NCBI GenBank assembly: GCA_020845575.1
Contig: JADLFL010000020.1
Span: 52,292 to 116,291 of the forward strand
DNA length: 64,000 bases
Reading direction: 5' to 3'
Origin: Acidobacteriota bacterium
GTDB lineage: Bacteria; Acidobacteriota; Vicinamibacteria; Vicinamibacterales; Vicinamibacteraceae
The notes under the pieces were generated by a model that made no database searches, had not been told where the DNA came from, and saw nothing but the letters and a program-made list of their open reading frames with translations. Of this stretch, positions 44,059 to 54,355 are shown in pieces (position 1 is the stretch's first letter; the number at the start of each line of letters is the position of its first letter). The position numbers and the translations under genes are program-made.

Positions 44059-45690
44059 CTACGGATTCTGTAATTCGCTCGTCGACAGGCCGTTCTGCGA
44101 GAGCGCCAGCACCCAGTCCGTGCGCACCTCGAAGTAGCCGGCCACGAAGTTCCCGAGATTCGGCTGCTCTCCGCGCCCTCCGGTGATCGCCTCGAAGAAC
44201 CCATGATTGGCCCGCGCGAACTCGCGAATCGTCACGTCGTGGCGGCCGGCTTCGCGCACGGCCTGTTCCATGCGCGCCTTGTGCACCTTCGGCGGCACCA
44301 CGCTGTCGAGCTCGCCATACAACACCAGCATCGGTACCTGAAGACGCTTCAGCACGGGCAGCGGGTCATACGAGAACACGTGGTCCCAGTGCCACCGCAG
44401 CGAGTCGAGCGACCCGGGCGCGTTGACGTACGACAGCCAGCCCGCGCGCGCGCCCACGGCCATCGCGTGTTCCAGCCGCGACCAGCCCTCACCCGTGCGC
44501 GCGACCTCGAACTTCTGATCCATGAACGCCACGGCCTGCGCGATGGCCTCGCCCTTCTGTCCGTCTGCGCGCATGGACGTCTCCACGCGCAGGCGCTCGT
44601 GCTCGCGCGGCGTGAGCACAGGCGCCGACTCGACGATCACGAACGCGACGTCGCGCGACTTCACGGCGGCGAGCGGCGCAACCCAGCCACCAAGGCTCAT
44701 GCCGTGGACCCCGATGGCCGATGACCGGATCTCCCGGCGTGTGCGCAGGTAGCGCACGCCCGCGAGCGCGTCGTCCGCGAGGTCGTCGAAGGTGGCGCGC
44801 GCCCATCGTCCCGTCGAGAGACCCGTGCCGCGCTTGTCGGTGATGAGCACCGCCACGCCGTTGCGCGCGAAGTGATCGGCGAACGGCCGCAGCGTGTCGC
44901 GCGTGACGGCCCCGGAGCCATGGATCATGACCACCGCCGGGTGCGGTCCCGGGGTGACAGGGAGCAGCAGGCTGCCGGCGATGCTCGCGTCGCCGCTCGC
45001 ATAGCGCACGGGGACCTCGTCGTAGAGGTGGCGTCGCCCGGCAACGACCCGCCGCCCACGACGCTCGACCGTCAGCGACGTCGCGCGACCCGCGGCGTCA
45101 CGCGACGCGCGCAGGCGCAGCACGACGGGGAATCCCGTCGACACCGACGGGCCGGCGACGAACTCGTCAGGCCCGAGAGCGAAGAGCGCGCCGGTCCGGC
45201 CCGTTTCGTAGTCGACGTACACGGGGCGTTCCTGACCCCTCGCCACCAGCAGCACCTTGCCTGGCGCCCATTCGTACGTTCCGTACACACCGGCCATGTC
45301 GGCGTCGGTCACCGGAGCGGTACGAAGCAGCGTGAAGCGCGTCTGCGCGTACCCCTGGCGCACGCTGCCCGTCACGCGGCCAGGGCTGTCGAAGCGGCCG
45401 TCGAACTGCAGGTTCCCATCGAGGCCCGGGATCTCGAAGGCCAACCTGCGCCCGTGCTGCGACACGTTCGTGAGTGCGATGCCCGCCTCGCCGCGCTGCG
45501 GCAGATCGATGGTGCCCGCGAGCGCGGGCTCGCGGGTGAACGTCGCGTCGAGCACCACGGTGGTGTTGCGATTCTCGAAGCCGCCGATCCAGTGTCCCGC
45601 GAGGTCGGGCCCGGCACTGCGTGCGGTGTCCGGCGTGAGAAGCAGAGTCGAGAGTACGAGTCCCGATCGAAGCCTGGCAGCGAGTGGCAT
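44059..45690 (-). CDS. Secreted alpha/beta hydrolase (serine esterase/peptidase type)
   Basis: A 543-residue exported protein with a signal peptide (about 1-24), a beta-rich N-terminal domain (about 25-250, AGHWIGGFENRNTTVVLDATF), then an alpha/beta hydrolase domain with oxyanion MIHGSGAVTRD, nucleophile elbow GVHGMSLGGW, and the acid and His in LYGELDSVVPP and RANHGFFEA. It fits the S9/S15-related dienelactone-like group. GGAGG lies 6 nt before the ATG at 45690. Substrate unknown. Confidence 0.88.
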   Translation of the reverse strand: MPLAARLRSGLVLSTLLLTPDTARSAGPDLAGHWIGGFENRNTTVVLDATFTREPALAGTIDLPQRGEAGIALTNVSQHGRRLAFEIPGLDGNLQFDGRFDSPGRVTGSVRQGYAQTRFTLLRTAPVTDADMAGVYGTYEWAPGKVLLVARGQERPVYVDYETGRTGALFALGPDEFVAGPSVSTGFPVVLRLRASRDAAGRATSLTVERRGRRVVAGRRHLYDEVPVRYASGDASIAGSLLLPVTPGPHPAVVMIHGSGAVTRDTLRPFADHFARNGVAVLITDKRGTGLSTGRWARATFDDLADDALAGVRYLRTRREIRSSAIGVHGMSLGGWVAPLAAVKSRDVAFVIVESAPVLTPREHERLRVETSMRADGQKGEAIAQAVAFMDQKFEVARTGEGWSRLEHAMAVGARAGWLSYVNAPGSLDSLRWHWDHVFSYDPLPVLKRLQVPMLVLYGELDSVVPPKVHKARMEQAVREAGRHDVTIREFARANHGFFEAITGGRGEQPNLGNFVAGYFEVRTDWVLALSQNGLSTSELQNP

Positions 45691-45822
45691 CGCGTCCTCC
45701 GTGAAGTGCCGTTGTGGCCGGAAGACGATGCGGCGCAACAGCCGTTCGCGGGTTTGACGCAGACGGGACGGCGCGTGTGACGGCACGGCGGGGAGGAATG
45801 CCGAATGACGAATGCCGAATGT

Positions 45823-45893
45823 CGGGCACCCACAAGGGGTGCCCCTACATGGAGGAACAGGCGTAGGGGCGGCCCTTGTGGCCGCCCGTTGGG
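45823..45893. repeat. Paired-palindrome element, copy 1
   Basis: Two hairpins: GGGCACCC/GGGTGCCC (45824-45844), then GGGCGGCC/GGCCGCCC (45867-45887), joined by CTACATGGAGGAACAGGCGTAG. The same composite is at 48697-48807, and the second hairpin alone at 22214. Confidence 0.9.
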
Positions 45894-45912
45894 AGCCCGT
45901 GCGACTTTCGCG

Positions 45913-47406
45913 CTACGGGAGGGGCAGGTCCAGTCGCTTCACGAGGGCGACATAGCCCGGGTGCGCCCGGAGGCGACGGAAGATGGGATGGACGTTGATC
46001 GACGGGACGCCGCGCCCGTACTGGTCCGCCGCGCGTTCGAGCCAGCGCACCGCCAGGTCATCTTCGCCGAGCGCCGCGGCGAGCATCGCGAAGTCCGTGG
46101 CCGGGACGTGACTCGTCGCGGCCTTCGCTTCGAGCGCCCGCCAGACTTCGCGGGCGTCCGCCTCGCGCCCGGCCAGCGCATGGACGATGCCGACGGCCAG
46201 CGTGGGCTCGTTTCCGGCTTCGACGCGTGCGGCCCGCGCCGCCGCGAGCGCCTCGTCGAAGCGCCCGAGATCGGCCAGTACCAGCGCGCGGAAGTACTCC
46301 GCCAGGCTGTTGGACGGCAGGTACTCGCCTGCGGCGTCGAGCGCGGCGAGCGCGTCCGTCGGCCGGCCGGCGAACATCAGCATCACGCCACGCAGCGCTT
46401 CTTCGCGTCCCGGTGTCGACGCCAGCTCGCGCGCGCGGTCCATCTCGGCAAGCGCCTCGTCCACGCGCAGGCGCGACACGAGGAACAGCGCGTAGAGCTG
46501 CCGGAGTTTTGCGTCACGTGGATCCAGCGCGATGGCACGCCGATGGCTCGCGTCGGCGCCGTCCCAGTCCCTGTCGTATTGCTCGAGCACGTGCGCAAGC
46601 GCCGAATGCGCATCCGCGAGCGTCGGATCGAGCGCGATGGCCTTGACGGCGGCAGCCCGCGCACGCGGCAGCACCGTCTGGGAATCGGCACTGCCATAGA
46701 TGTGCAGCCGCGTGAGCGCGTGCGCGAGACCCGACCACGCGCCCGCGTACGAGGGGTCGCGCCGGGCCGCCGCGTCGAACCGCTCCACCGCCTGGAGCGC
46801 GCCCACGCGCGTCTGCTCCCGCAACAGGACTCGCCCTTCCTCGTGAAGGCGGATCGCCTCCGCATCGAGCGAGTCCACGCCGAGCGGACGACCGACACTC
46901 GCGCCAGGGTCCGGCCGACGAACGGCCCAGCCTGCGAACAGCACCATCGCCGCGACCACGAGGCACGCCGTGAGCCACACGCGCGGTCGCCACGCCAGAC
47001 CGCTGGCATGCAGCGTCGGGGGCGTCGTCGACCGCCGCTCGACACCATCGACGCGTTCGGCGGGATCGTCGACTGGTGATCCGGGCGTCGCGGTATCGGC
47101 AGCGGACTCGACCATCACCGTTGCATCGAGTCTGTAGCCGCGTCCCCTGACGGTGGTGATCGGTGCCGCCGCGCCGAGTACACGCCGAATCTCGACGAGG
47201 CACTGCACGAGTGAGTCCGGCGTCACGCTCACGTCCGGCCACACGGCCGCGAGCAGATCCATCTGCGAGAGCAGGGTTCCCGGATGACGGGCGAAGTGCA
47301 GCAGGACGTCGTACGCCTTCGGGCGCAGGACCACGGGCGTGCCGGCGAGGCGCACCACGCCCGCACGCACATCGATGGTCACGTCGCCGAAGCGGAGCTG
47401 ATCCAC
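45913..47406 (-). CDS. CadC-like winged-helix regulator with TPR domain
   Basis: A 497-residue protein. The OmpR-type DNA-binding winged helix spans residues 1-95 (LRPKAYDVLLHFARHPG, LVQCLVEIRRVLG, TTVRGRGYRLD). A linker is followed by one TM (about 142-162) and a periplasmic region of tandem TPRs (about 185-480). There is no receiver domain. This ToxR/CadC-like topology with TPRs is abundant in Acidobacteria. The ligand is unknown. The start is GTG. It is divergent from the ScyD/ScyE-like gene, which is a plausible target. Confidence 0.85.
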   Translation of the reverse strand: MDQLRFGDVTIDVRAGVVRLAGTPVVLRPKAYDVLLHFARHPGTLLSQMDLLAAVWPDVSVTPDSLVQCLVEIRRVLGAAAPITTVRGRGYRLDATVMVESAADTATPGSPVDDPAERVDGVERRSTTPPTLHASGLAWRPRVWLTACLVVAAMVLFAGWAVRRPDPGASVGRPLGVDSLDAEAIRLHEEGRVLLREQTRVGALQAVERFDAAARRDPSYAGAWSGLAHALTRLHIYGSADSQTVLPRARAAAVKAIALDPTLADAHSALAHVLEQYDRDWDGADASHRRAIALDPRDAKLRQLYALFLVSRLRVDEALAEMDRARELASTPGREEALRGVMLMFAGRPTDALAALDAAGEYLPSNSLAEYFRALVLADLGRFDEALAAARAARVEAGNEPTLAVGIVHALAGREADAREVWRALEAKAATSHVPATDFAMLAAALGEDDLAVRWLERAADQYGRGVPSINVHPIFRRLRAHPGYVALVKRLDLPLP

Positions 47407-47517
47407 GAGAGATTCGCCTTCGGATCGTCGACGTTTCGTCGCCCCGTCGTTCGACGGTGCGGCGTGCGTCGTCCTGTGCTGTGCGGGGCGAAGTATAGCT
47501 CCGAAGGAGGTTCGATC

Positions 47518-48669
47518 TTGCGCACCGTACGATTGCTCGGCATCACGTCCCTGCTCTGCCTGACGGCGGCCGTCTCATCCGCACAGCTCATCCAGGAACA
47601 CGTCACGGGACTCCTCTCGCCGGTGCGCACGCTCGCGCTGCCCGGCGGGGCGTTGCTCGTCGCCGAAGCGGGGCGAACGACGGTCAACTCCGGTCGCGTG
47701 TCGCTGGTCGACAGGGATCGGCGCCGCTTCACCGTGATCGATCAGCTGCCATCGGGCTTCCATGGTCCGGCCAACGACCCGACAGGCCCGTCGGTCGTGC
47801 TGCTCTTCGACAGGCGGTTGTACATCCTGATCGGCAACGGCGACGTCTCGATCGCCGCCGCGGGCGGGATCGAACGCGTCAACCCGTCGCCCTCGTCACC
47901 GCTCTTCAGTTCGATCCTGCTGCTGGAACTGCCCGACGATGACGGCGACATCGCGACGGGCTTCCGCTTGCCGCGCTTCGCGCACGAGACGATTGCGCGA
48001 GGCGAGGGCGTCTATCTCTCGAATGCCGACGGACGCACGGCACGGCTGTCGCGCGTGGTGGACTTCGTCGACCACGTCCCGATGCCCCGGCCGGACGTGC
48101 CCGACAACGTGCAGATCTCGAACACGTTCGCGATGGTCGGCAGCGAAGCGCGGTTCCATGTGACGGATGCCGCGCGCAATCTCGTGTGGACGGTCTCGCT
48201 CGCCGATCGGACGCCGGCCGTCGTCGCAACGTTCCCGCCCGTGCCGAACACGGTAGCCGGGCTTGGTCCACCCGTCGTCGATCCGGTACCTGCGTCGATC
48301 AGGACGTGGGGCGACGAGTTGCTCGTGTCGTTCCTCTCGGGATTCCCGTTCGGCCCCGGCGCCGCGCGCGTCGCGCGTCTCGATCGCCACACGGGTGAGG
48401 TCCGCACGCTGATCGGCGGCTTGCAGACGGCCGTGGACGTCCTCCCGGTGGCGCACGGGCGCGGGCGGTTCTACGTCGTGGAGTACAGCACGAACTTCAC
48501 GGCCGGCGCTCCGGGACGCCTGCTGCTCGTGGACGATGTCGACCGTGCGCCGCTCGTCATCGCGGAGGGCCTGATGCAGCCGACCAGCGTCAGCCGGAAT
48601 GGCGCGGGCGATCTGTTCATCACCGAGATCACCGCCGGCCGCATCGTGCGCATCGTCGCACCGGAGTGA
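47518..48669 (+). CDS. Secreted ScyD/ScyE-like beta-propeller protein
   Basis: A 383-residue exported protein with a signal peptide ending VSSAQ and the ScyD/ScyE-like opening VTGLLSPVRTLALPGGALLVAEAG. Propeller blades repeat through to DLFITEITAGRIVRIV. In cyanobacteria the family neighbours scytonemin genes, but related proteins are widespread without known function. The start is TTG 47518 with an excellent AAGGAGG 7 nt upstream, and no better ATG exists. It is divergent from the CadC-like regulator. Confidence 0.78.
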   Translation: MRTVRLLGITSLLCLTAAVSSAQLIQEHVTGLLSPVRTLALPGGALLVAEAGRTTVNSGRVSLVDRDRRRFTVIDQLPSGFHGPANDPTGPSVVLLFDRRLYILIGNGDVSIAAAGGIERVNPSPSSPLFSSILLLELPDDDGDIATGFRLPRFAHETIARGEGVYLSNADGRTARLSRVVDFVDHVPMPRPDVPDNVQISNTFAMVGSEARFHVTDAARNLVWTVSLADRTPAVVATFPPVPNTVAGLGPPVVDPVPASIRTWGDELLVSFLSGFPFGPGAARVARLDRHTGEVRTLIGGLQTAVDVLPVAHGRGRFYVVEYSTNFTAGAPGRLLLVDDVDRAPLVIAEGLMQPTSVSRNGAGDLFITEITAGRIVRIVAPE

Positions 48670-48696
48670 GACGGGGCGCGGAGGGACGAAGGGGCT

Positions 48697-48807
48697 TGTC
48701 GGGCACCCACAAGGGGTGCCCCTACATGTCGGAGGAACAGGCGTAGGGGCGGCCCTTGCCTGCCCTCCGTAGCTGCGCAGCAGCGGAGAGGGTGGCCGCC
48801 CGTTGGG
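48697..48807. repeat. Paired-palindrome element, copy 2, with nested 34-nt insertion
   Basis: The same composite as 45823-45893, but 34 nt (48759-48792) interrupt the loop of the second hairpin. The insert is itself a near-palindrome built around GCTGCGCAGC with CCCTCCG and CGGAGAGGG arms. It lies between convergent genes. Confidence 0.9.
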
Positions 48808-48809
48808 GG

Positions 48810-49507
48810 TCAGAAGATCCGGTACGCGGCGCCGACGGCGATCTGGATGGAGCTGGCGTTCTGCGTGACGCGGCGGTTCGACGAGCCCGACGTGAAGGTG
48901 ATCTCGGGCCGATTCCACGCGTAGGCGACGGATGCACGGAGTGCGACCTTGTCCGTGATGTCGCGCCACGCGGTACCCTGCACGCGCCAGGCGAACGACA
49001 CGTTCGCGTCGGTGGACACGATCGTGCTGCCGAGTCCCGCGAGCGGGCTCGCGCCGGACGCAAGCTTGAACCCGTTGAACGACGGGCCCGCCGCGAGGGC
49101 GGCGTCGTAGCTCAACTCCCTGCCGACCCACGTGCGACGCACACCGACGAGGATCGGCCGCACCGAGAGCTTGCCCAGGCGACTGCCGGGATGGCCGAAG
49201 ACGTCGGCATCCACGTGCGTGGCGAACCATCCCATCATCGGGCTGATGGCCCACCCGCTCTGCGCCGGCGTGCGGAACAGGAACCGGAACGGCAGCGGAT
49301 TCGACACGTCGCCGTTTGTCGTGATCACCTTCTCCACACCGAGGCCGACGGCGAGCCCCGTCCACGGGCGCTGACGCTGCACCGTCGTGATCCGCGGCGC
49401 CTCCTGCGGGGGCGTGGGCTCCGGATCCTGGCCATGCGCGGTCGTCGTGAAGAATCCGACGGCGCTCGCGACGAGCCCGATGACTGCCGCGCGTGCGAGC
49501 GCCCGCC

Positions 49508-49511
<4 letters not shown>
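48810..49511 (-). CDS. Outer-membrane beta-barrel protein
   Basis: A 233-residue exported protein with a signal peptide (cleavage after TTTAHGQ). Amphipathic strands run through to a C-terminal aromatic (QIAVGAAYRIF), the usual OMP targeting signature. It is about eight-stranded in size. The function is not evident. ATG 49511 overlaps the symporter stop as ATGA, so it is the last gene of the argH-small peptide-symporter unit. Confidence 0.78.
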
Positions 49512-51205
<1,694 letters not shown>

Positions 51206-51209
51206 GGTG

Positions 51210-51323
51210 TCAGGGGGCGAACGTCTGCTGGAAGGCGAACAACAGCAGGAGCGTGAGGATCTCGACGACGATCACCTGGAGGGCTGACCGCCACCCGCGC
51301 GCGTGCGACGCCGGCGCGCTCAC
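51210..51323 (-). CDS. Small single-TM peptide (37 aa)
   Basis: GTG 51323 overlaps the argH stop as GTGA, and the stop lies 4 nt before the symporter ATG. The product has a short basic N-terminus (SAPASHARGWRSALQ) and one TM helix (VIVVEILTLLLLFAF). Tight packing on both sides argues that it is translated. By analogy with the small partners of other SSS symporters (the DUF485 protein beside ActP, the DUF997 protein beside PanF) it may be an auxiliary subunit; that is inference. Confidence 0.55.
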   Translation of the reverse strand: MSAPASHARGWRSALQVIVVEILTLLLLFAFQQTFAP

Positions 51324-52777
51324 AGGGCGTCCACCGCCGCACGAAGCGTGTCTGACGCGGCACGCAACCGCTCGCGCATGGACGACGTCCACGCCGCGTC
51401 GCGCGACAGGTAATCGGCCGACGCGCGCAGCGCTTCGGTTGTCCGCTCCGGGGCCGGTCCGCCCAACGTGCGGCGGACGTCGACGAAATGGCTCGCGCTC
51501 AGGATGTGACGCAACTCGTCCTCCGTGTACGGCAGCGTGCGGCCGAGCACCGCGTCGCTCGCGGCGGCGAGCGCGTCGACCAGCGCGCCCGACGGCGTGC
51601 GCTGCCGCTCGGCAACGAAGCGCGCGGCCACTTCATGGCTCACGCGGAACGGCAGCGCGTGCGTGCGCGCCAGCGTATCGGCGAGCTCGGTCACGGTGGT
51701 GCCGCCTTCGGCCGCGCGCGACGCCATCCGTTCCACGTCGAAGGTCGCCTGCGAGAGCGCACCGGCCACGAGCGCAATCGCGCGCGTCGCATCCCTGAAC
51801 GCCGTCGCCACGAGCGGCTGCAGGTCGTCCTCGGTGTCGACGATGTCGCCGAACGGCGTGTTGTGGACGGTCATCGCCACGGCCTGCGCCTGCGCGAACG
51901 CCTTGCTGCCGAGCGCGCGTGCGTGCTCCAGCGCCACGGGGTTGCGCTTCTGCGGCATGATGCTGCTGCACTGCACGTAGCCGTCGGAGAGCCGCAGGTA
52001 CCCGAACTCCGCGGTACACCACAGCAACAGGTCCTGCACGAATCGTCCGGTGCCCACGAGCAGCACGGCCAGCGCGCTCGTCGACTCGATCAGGTAGTCG
52101 ACGGTGGCGATGCTGCCGTATGTGTTGCCCGTCGGACCGTCGAACCCGAGCAGCGTGCTCGTGCGGTCGCGATCGATCGGGAAACCCGTGCCCGTGATCG
52201 CGCAGGCGCCGAGCGGATTCCTGTTCACGCTGTCGTACGCGGCGCGCAGGCGCTGGTGATCGCGCTCGAGTTGCTCGATCACCGCGAGCAGGTAGTGCGC
52301 CACTGTCGTCGGCTGCGCGGGCTGCGTATGCGTGTGCGCGGCGTACACCGTGTGGATGTGCTGCTCGGCGAGGTCGATCAGCGCCGCGCGCAGCTGCTCC
52401 ACCGCCTACGTCGTGTCGAGCAGCACGTCACGCAGCCGCATCCTGTACATCGTCATGTCGATGTCGTTGCGGCTGCGCGCCGTGTGCAGGTGGCCGGCGA
52501 TGTCGGGGCCGCAGCAGTCGATGAGCGCGCGTTCGAGATAGAAGAACAGGTCCTCGCACGATCCGTCGAACGTCACGCGCCGCACGTCATCGTCGTCGAT
52601 GCGATCGAGACCCGCGCGAATGCGCCGCGCGACGTCGGGTGCCACGATGCCCTGTTCGGTGAGCATCACGAGGTGCGCGTGATCGATCGCGCGCAATTGC
52701 GAAAGGAACAACCGCTTGGCGTCCTCGAAGATATCGCCAAGCACCAGATCCACGTACTGCGGAGCGAACGCAGGCAT
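51320..52777 (-). pseudogene. argH: Argininosuccinate lyase-like gene with in-frame TAG at codon 124
   Basis: The frame starts at ATG 52777 and carries the fumarase/aspartase superfamily hallmarks HTARSRNDIDMTMYRMRLRD (ArgH HTGRSRND), HTHTQPAQPTTVAHYLL and SSIMPQKRNP. One TAG (52406-52408, minus strand) interrupts it between LLDTT and AVEQLRAAL, where ArgH proteins have a continuous helix; the frame is otherwise intact to 51320. A GTG at 52402, two bases after the stop, could restart a 360-residue C-terminal piece. Possible causes are a recent nonsense mutation, an assembly or sequencing error, or readthrough. The small peptide and symporter are coupled behind it. Confidence 0.85.
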
Positions 52778-52783
52778 CGAAGG

Positions 52784-52789
52784 ACAGTA
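52784..52789 (-). promoter_or_regulatory. Putative -10 box (TACTGT) for argH
   Basis: Minus-strand TACTGT ends 6 nt before the ATG at 52777; an array of four heptamers ends 9 nt upstream of it. AATACT, overlapping by three bases, is an alternative. Confidence 0.4.
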
Positions 52790-52798
52790 TTTCACGGT

Positions 52799-52829
52799 CG
52801 GCAACCGGCAACCGGCAACCGGCAACCGG
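52799..52829 (-). repeat. Heptamer array (CCGGTTG)4, minus orientation
   Basis: Four perfect copies on the minus strand, directly upstream of the argH -10-like box. It forms an inverted pair with the array at 52863. Confidence 0.93.
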
Positions 52830-52862
52830 TCAGGACGCCGAGCCCGCGTCCTCACGTGCTGT

Positions 52863-52885
52863 CCGGTTGCCGGTTGCCGTTGCCG
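52863..52885 (+). repeat. Heptamer array, plus orientation
   Basis: Two perfect CCGGTTG units plus a CCGTTG variant, in the opposite orientation to 52799-52829 and 33 nt away, so the two could pair as a long hairpin. Confidence 0.88.
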
Positions 52886-52895
52886 GGCGCGATTG

Positions 52896-53180
52896 TCACA
52901 ACGCCAGCAATCCCGCCGCCAGCGCGCCCAGCGTCGAGTTCCACACGGTCAGCTCATGTCTCGGGCCGGCGACGAGCAGGCAGACGACGTAGGCGACAGG
53001 CCCCGGAGCAGGCCCTGCGTGATCGACAGCGTGAGGGGGATCAGCGTGAGCGTGAGGAACGCGGGCACCATCTCGGCGAGGTCGCCGACGGTACGCGGTG
53101 GCGAGGAACGTGGTGAGGCCGGCGACGACTTCGGTGCGGGGCGATGTGGAGGCCGGCGCAGCGACGCGCGCCTCGGTCAT
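52896..53180 (-). pseudogene. NCS2 nucleobase permease remnant
   Basis: ATG 53180 opens with RTEVVAGLTTFLATAY, the N-terminal signature of AzgA-type NCS2 purine permeases. The sequence then jumps to VGDLAEMVPAFLTLTLIPLT in another frame, which matches the late part of the same family (normally about 300 residues further on). After a second shift it ends with VAYVVCLLV and WNSTLGALAAGLL. So there is one large internal deletion and at least two frameshifts, leaving 285 nt of a gene of about 1.3 kb. Its ATG still overlaps the glycosyltransferase stop as ATGA. Confidence 0.8.
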
Positions 53181-54355
53181 GCGTCGGCCACCGACCGGAG
53201 GAACGGCTCCAGCGTGGCCATCACGCGCGGCCATCGATACCAGGTCTCGATGTACGCGCGCCCCTGCGCGCCGAGCCGGACGGCGAGTGCCTCGTCGGTG
53301 GCCAGCAGCGTCAGTCCCTCGACGAACTCGTTGGCGTGGTTGTAGTACAGGCCGCCGTTGGCGCGCAGCGTCTGGCCCTTCAGCACCTTGCAGCCGCCGT
53401 TGACCAGCGCCGGCACGCCGTGATTCCACGCTTCGAGGAGCACGAGGCTCAGGCTCTCGTACGGCGACGGCATGATGAGCGCGCGCGCGCTGCCGAGCAG
53501 CGTCTCGCGCAGGTGCTCAGGGACGAACCCGAGCGGCCGGATCTGCGGATGGCTCGGCACCTCCATGAACTCGGGCCCGGCGAGGATCAGGGGCAGGGCA
53601 GGCCGCCCGCGGTCCACGTACTGCATGTAGTGCCGGAACAGCGTGTCGCAGCCCTTGTTCGTCTCGACCCGCCCGAGGTACAGCGCATACGGGAAGCTCA
53701 CGCCCATGTTCTCGAGCTCGCCGCGCAGCTCGGGGTGCGGCAACTCCGCGGGAGGCAGGCCCGATCCGATCACGCACGACGGCGGCAGCGGCCCGTGCGC
53801 GCGGCTCGCCACCAGGTCGCGCTCTTCCTCGGTGAGGAACACGTAACCGGCCGGCAACGTGAAGTAGTCGCCGAGCACGTCGAGCCAGATCGTCGGGTCC
53901 TCTTCGGCCGTGGGCACGAGGATGGCGCGGTCGCGCACGAGCGGAAGACCGAAATAGCTCGGGTAGTAGCGATAGGACCAGAACAGCACGAGGTCGTACC
54001 GCGTGCCCTCCACGCGCAGGTGATCGAGCAGCGCGGGCACGGTGGGGCCGTTCTCCTCGAACCACGCCTGCTGCCGCTGCGTCGTCGATCGACGTCCGAA
54101 GACCTCGTGACTCAGGTCGGCGAAGCGATGCAGGTGCCGCGGATGCGAGACGGGGAATCGCTTCACGGCCACAGGGCCGAGCTGGCTGTCGCCGGGCGGG
54201 TACACGTTCCGCCACGTGAAGTAGTCGCGCGCGCAGCTCGTGAGGACGGTGACCTGATGGTGCTCGGCCAGGCGCTCCGCGATCGCGCGGCAGTGCGCCT
54301 CCGCGCCGCCGGTGACCTCGGCGCCATAGCGCTGGACGACGCAGGCGATCTTCAT
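53177..54355 (-). CDS. Glycosyltransferase, family 4-like (GT-B)
   Basis: A 392-residue GT-B glycosyltransferase. The N-terminal acceptor domain starts MKIACVVQRYGAEVTGGAEAHCRAIAERLA (glycine-rich loop). The C-terminal donor domain has YALYLGRVETNKGCDTLF, then the E-x7-E motif in MPSPYESLSLVLLEAWNHGVPAL. It probably transfers a sugar from NDP-sugar to a glycan or lipid. ATG 54355 overlaps the stop of the upstream hypothetical gene (ATGA). A decayed permease follows with the same overlap. Confidence 0.93.
   Translation of the reverse strand: MKIACVVQRYGAEVTGGAEAHCRAIAERLAEHHQVTVLTSCARDYFTWRNVYPPGDSQLGPVAVKRFPVSHPRHLHRFADLSHEVFGRRSTTQRQQAWFEENGPTVPALLDHLRVEGTRYDLVLFWSYRYYPSYFGLPLVRDRAILVPTAEEDPTIWLDVLGDYFTLPAGYVFLTEEERDLVASRAHGPLPPSCVIGSGLPPAELPHPELRGELENMGVSFPYALYLGRVETNKGCDTLFRHYMQYVDRGRPALPLILAGPEFMEVPSHPQIRPLGFVPEHLRETLLGSARALIMPSPYESLSLVLLEAWNHGVPALVNGGCKVLKGQTLRANGGLYYNHANEFVEGLTLLATDEALAVRLGAQGRAYIETWYRWPRVMATLEPFLRSVADA

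Noticed and set aside
47518..48669. Scytonemin biosynthesis locus
   Set aside because: Only the ScyD/ScyE-like propeller is present; no other scytonemin genes are nearby.
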